Shown here: one piece after another, positions 13,440 through 14,320 of the stretch | How positions within the stretch are numbered: position 1 is the stretch's first letter | Layout: every line of letters starts with the position of its first letter | NCBI GenBank assembly: GCA_035542775.1 | Contig: DATKKX010000202.1 | Location: 1-14,320, forward strand | Length of the DNA: 14,320 nucleotides | Source: DATKKX01 sp035542775 | GTDB taxonomy: Bacteria > Planctomycetota > Phycisphaerae > UBA1845 > UTPLA1 | Direction of reading: 5' to 3' | Notes under the pieces: generated by a model | Database searches by the model: none | What the model saw: the letters and a program-made list of their open reading frames with translations, nothing else | What the model was told of the DNA's origin: nothing | Program-made: the position numbers and the translations under genes

Positions 13440-14320
13440 TCGATCGGCTCTTTCAAATCGTTTCGGTAGTAGCCTCCACGCTCTGCTCGATCCCCGAGCG
13501 CGTGATAGACTGGCTCTGTCGGATCCCTTCGGCGATAGTCTCCTTCATCTGCTCGATGCCCGAGCGTATCATCGGCCTGCTGTTCCAGACCCCTTCCGTG
13601 ACCCTCTACAACCTCCGCACGATCCCTCAGCGCAAGGGCGCCGCTATCGCCGCCGCCGTCGGCATTGCCGGCGTCGTGGCCGTATTCGTCGGCGTGCTGT
13701 CCATCGCCGACGGCTTTCGCGCGGCGATGACCATACCCGGCCAGGACGATGTCGCCATTGTGCTCCGCAGCAGCGCCGACTCCGAAATGACCAGCGGCCT
13801 CTCCCGTGACGAGGTCCGCCTCATCGCTGACGCCGCCGGTGTCGCCCGCACCGAGGATGGGCCGCTTGCCTCTGCCGAGCTCTTCGTCATCATCGACCTC
13901 CCCAAGCGTTCGACGGGCACCGACGCCAATGTCCCGCTCCGCGGCGTCGGCACTGCGGCCGCCGCTGTCCGCGGCGACGTCCGCATCACCGCGGGCCGCA
14001 ACTTCGAGCCCGGCCGCAACGAGGTGATCGCTGGCGCAGGCGCGGCTCGAACTTTCACCGGCCTCGATCTGGGCAGCAGCCTGAAGGTAGGCCAGAACGA
14101 ATGGAAAGTCGTGGGCGTCTTCTCCGGTGGCGGCGGCTCAGCGGAGTCCGAAATCTGGACCGATGCCACCGTACTCCAGCCTGCCTACCATCGCGGCGAC
14201 ACGTACCAATCAGTCTATGCCAAGCTCAGCTCTCCGGAGGCGTTCGCCGCGTTTAAGGACTCTTTGACCACGAACCCCCAACTCAAGGTCAAGACGCAGC
14301 GCCAGAGCGAGTATCTCGCC
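13436..14320 (+). CDS. Second FtsX/MacB-fold ABC permease, 3' end cut by window edge
   Basis: An open frame of 295 codons runs off the right edge. It starts at GTG 13436, overlapping the previous stop (GTGA), with a strong AGGAGG five bases upstream. After three 22-residue N-terminal repeats comes TM1 (about 69-94, AAIAAAVGIAGVVAVFVGVL). A MacB-like periplasmic domain follows, with GRNFEPGRNEVIAGAGAARTF, LDLGSSLKVGQNEWKVVGVFSGGGG and ESEIWTDATVLQPAYHR, which are family hallmarks. The FtsX membrane domain should lie beyond the edge. It differs clearly in sequence from the permease before it, so the operon encodes two unlike permeases. Family is sure; substrate is unknown. Confidence 0.9.
   Translation, partial: MIDRLFQIVSVVASTLCSIPERVIDWLCRIPSAIVSFICSMPERIIGLLFQTPSVTLYNLRTIPQRKGAAIAAAVGIAGVVAVFVGVLSIADGFRAAMTIPGQDDVAIVLRSSADSEMTSGLSRDEVRLIADAAGVARTEDGPLASAELFVIIDLPKRSTGTDANVPLRGVGTAAAAVRGDVRITAGRNFEPGRNEVIAGAGAARTFTGLDLGSSLKVGQNEWKVVGVFSGGGGSAESEIWTDATVLQPAYHRGDTYQSVYAKLSSPEAFAAFKDSLTTNPQLKVKTQRQSEYLA
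13442..13639 (+). repeat. Three tandem 66-bp repeats coding 22-residue units
   Basis: Units lie at 13442-13507, 13508-13573 and 13574-13639 with no gap. Key shared residues are D/G at 1, L at 3, S at 8, I/M before P at 17-18, and R at 20; units 1 and 2 share C-S-(I/M)-P-E-R-(V/I)-I at their ends. DNA copies 1 and 2 share CTGCTCGAT at 13483 and 13549, exactly 66 bp apart. The third unit merges into the usual basic pre-TM1 segment (LYNLRTIPQRKG), so the first two look like duplications of it. Confidence 0.75.

Overview
This GC-rich window most likely comes from a bacterium of the Planctomycetota, probably the class Phycisphaerae. That placement is inferred from gene style, not from a database search. 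It rests on a secreted FG-GAP protein ending in a dockerin-like double EF-hand, an ECF sigma factor paired with a zinc-finger anti-sigma fused to a lipoprotein-carrier-like sensor, a sigma-70 factor with a large N-terminal helix-turn-helix extension, and a planctomycete-style tyrosine integrase.

Layout. (1) 1-1435 is the end of an integrated element. A tyrosine recombinase, cut by the left window edge, runs straight into an intact tRNA-Pro(UGG) gene on the other strand, so the tRNA is very likely the attachment site. Between the catalytic tyrosine and the tRNA lie three 12-bp iterations and nested inverted repeats. (2) 1577-3160 (minus) encodes a secreted FG-GAP/dockerin protein with a good promoter and a 16-bp palindrome near its transcription start. 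(3) Divergent from it, 3429-3764 encodes a small thioredoxin-like [2Fe-2S] ferredoxin. (4) 3959-5826 is a two-gene operon for an ECF sigma factor and its membrane anti-sigma/sensor, overlapping by ATGA and closed by an intrinsic terminator. (5) 5914-7626 (minus) is an unusual sigma-70-family factor with several HTH-like segments before region 1.2, no room for a sigma-3 domain, and substitutions in region 2.4. (6) 8140-10095 pairs a DUF1015 protein with a small helical protein whose charge layout resembles ESCRT-III/Snf7 proteins. (7) 10379 to the right edge is a tightly overlapping tripartite exporter operon: MacA-like adaptor, MacB/LolD-type ATPase and two different FtsX-fold permeases. The second permease runs off the window and starts with three 22-residue repeats.

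How they work together. The ECF pair is a self-contained envelope-signal module. The ABC operon is one translationally coupled complex for moving a substrate (peptide, lipid or lipoprotein) out of or across the inner membrane; an outer-membrane partner may lie beyond the window. The most unexpected items are the ESCRT-III-like helical protein, the HTH-extended sigma factor, the permease N-terminal repeats, and the integrase whose C-terminus is read from the antisense strand of its tRNA target. Apart from the tRNA and a few promoters and terminators, the intergenic stretches show little. No CRISPR array, rRNA gene or insertion sequence was seen.
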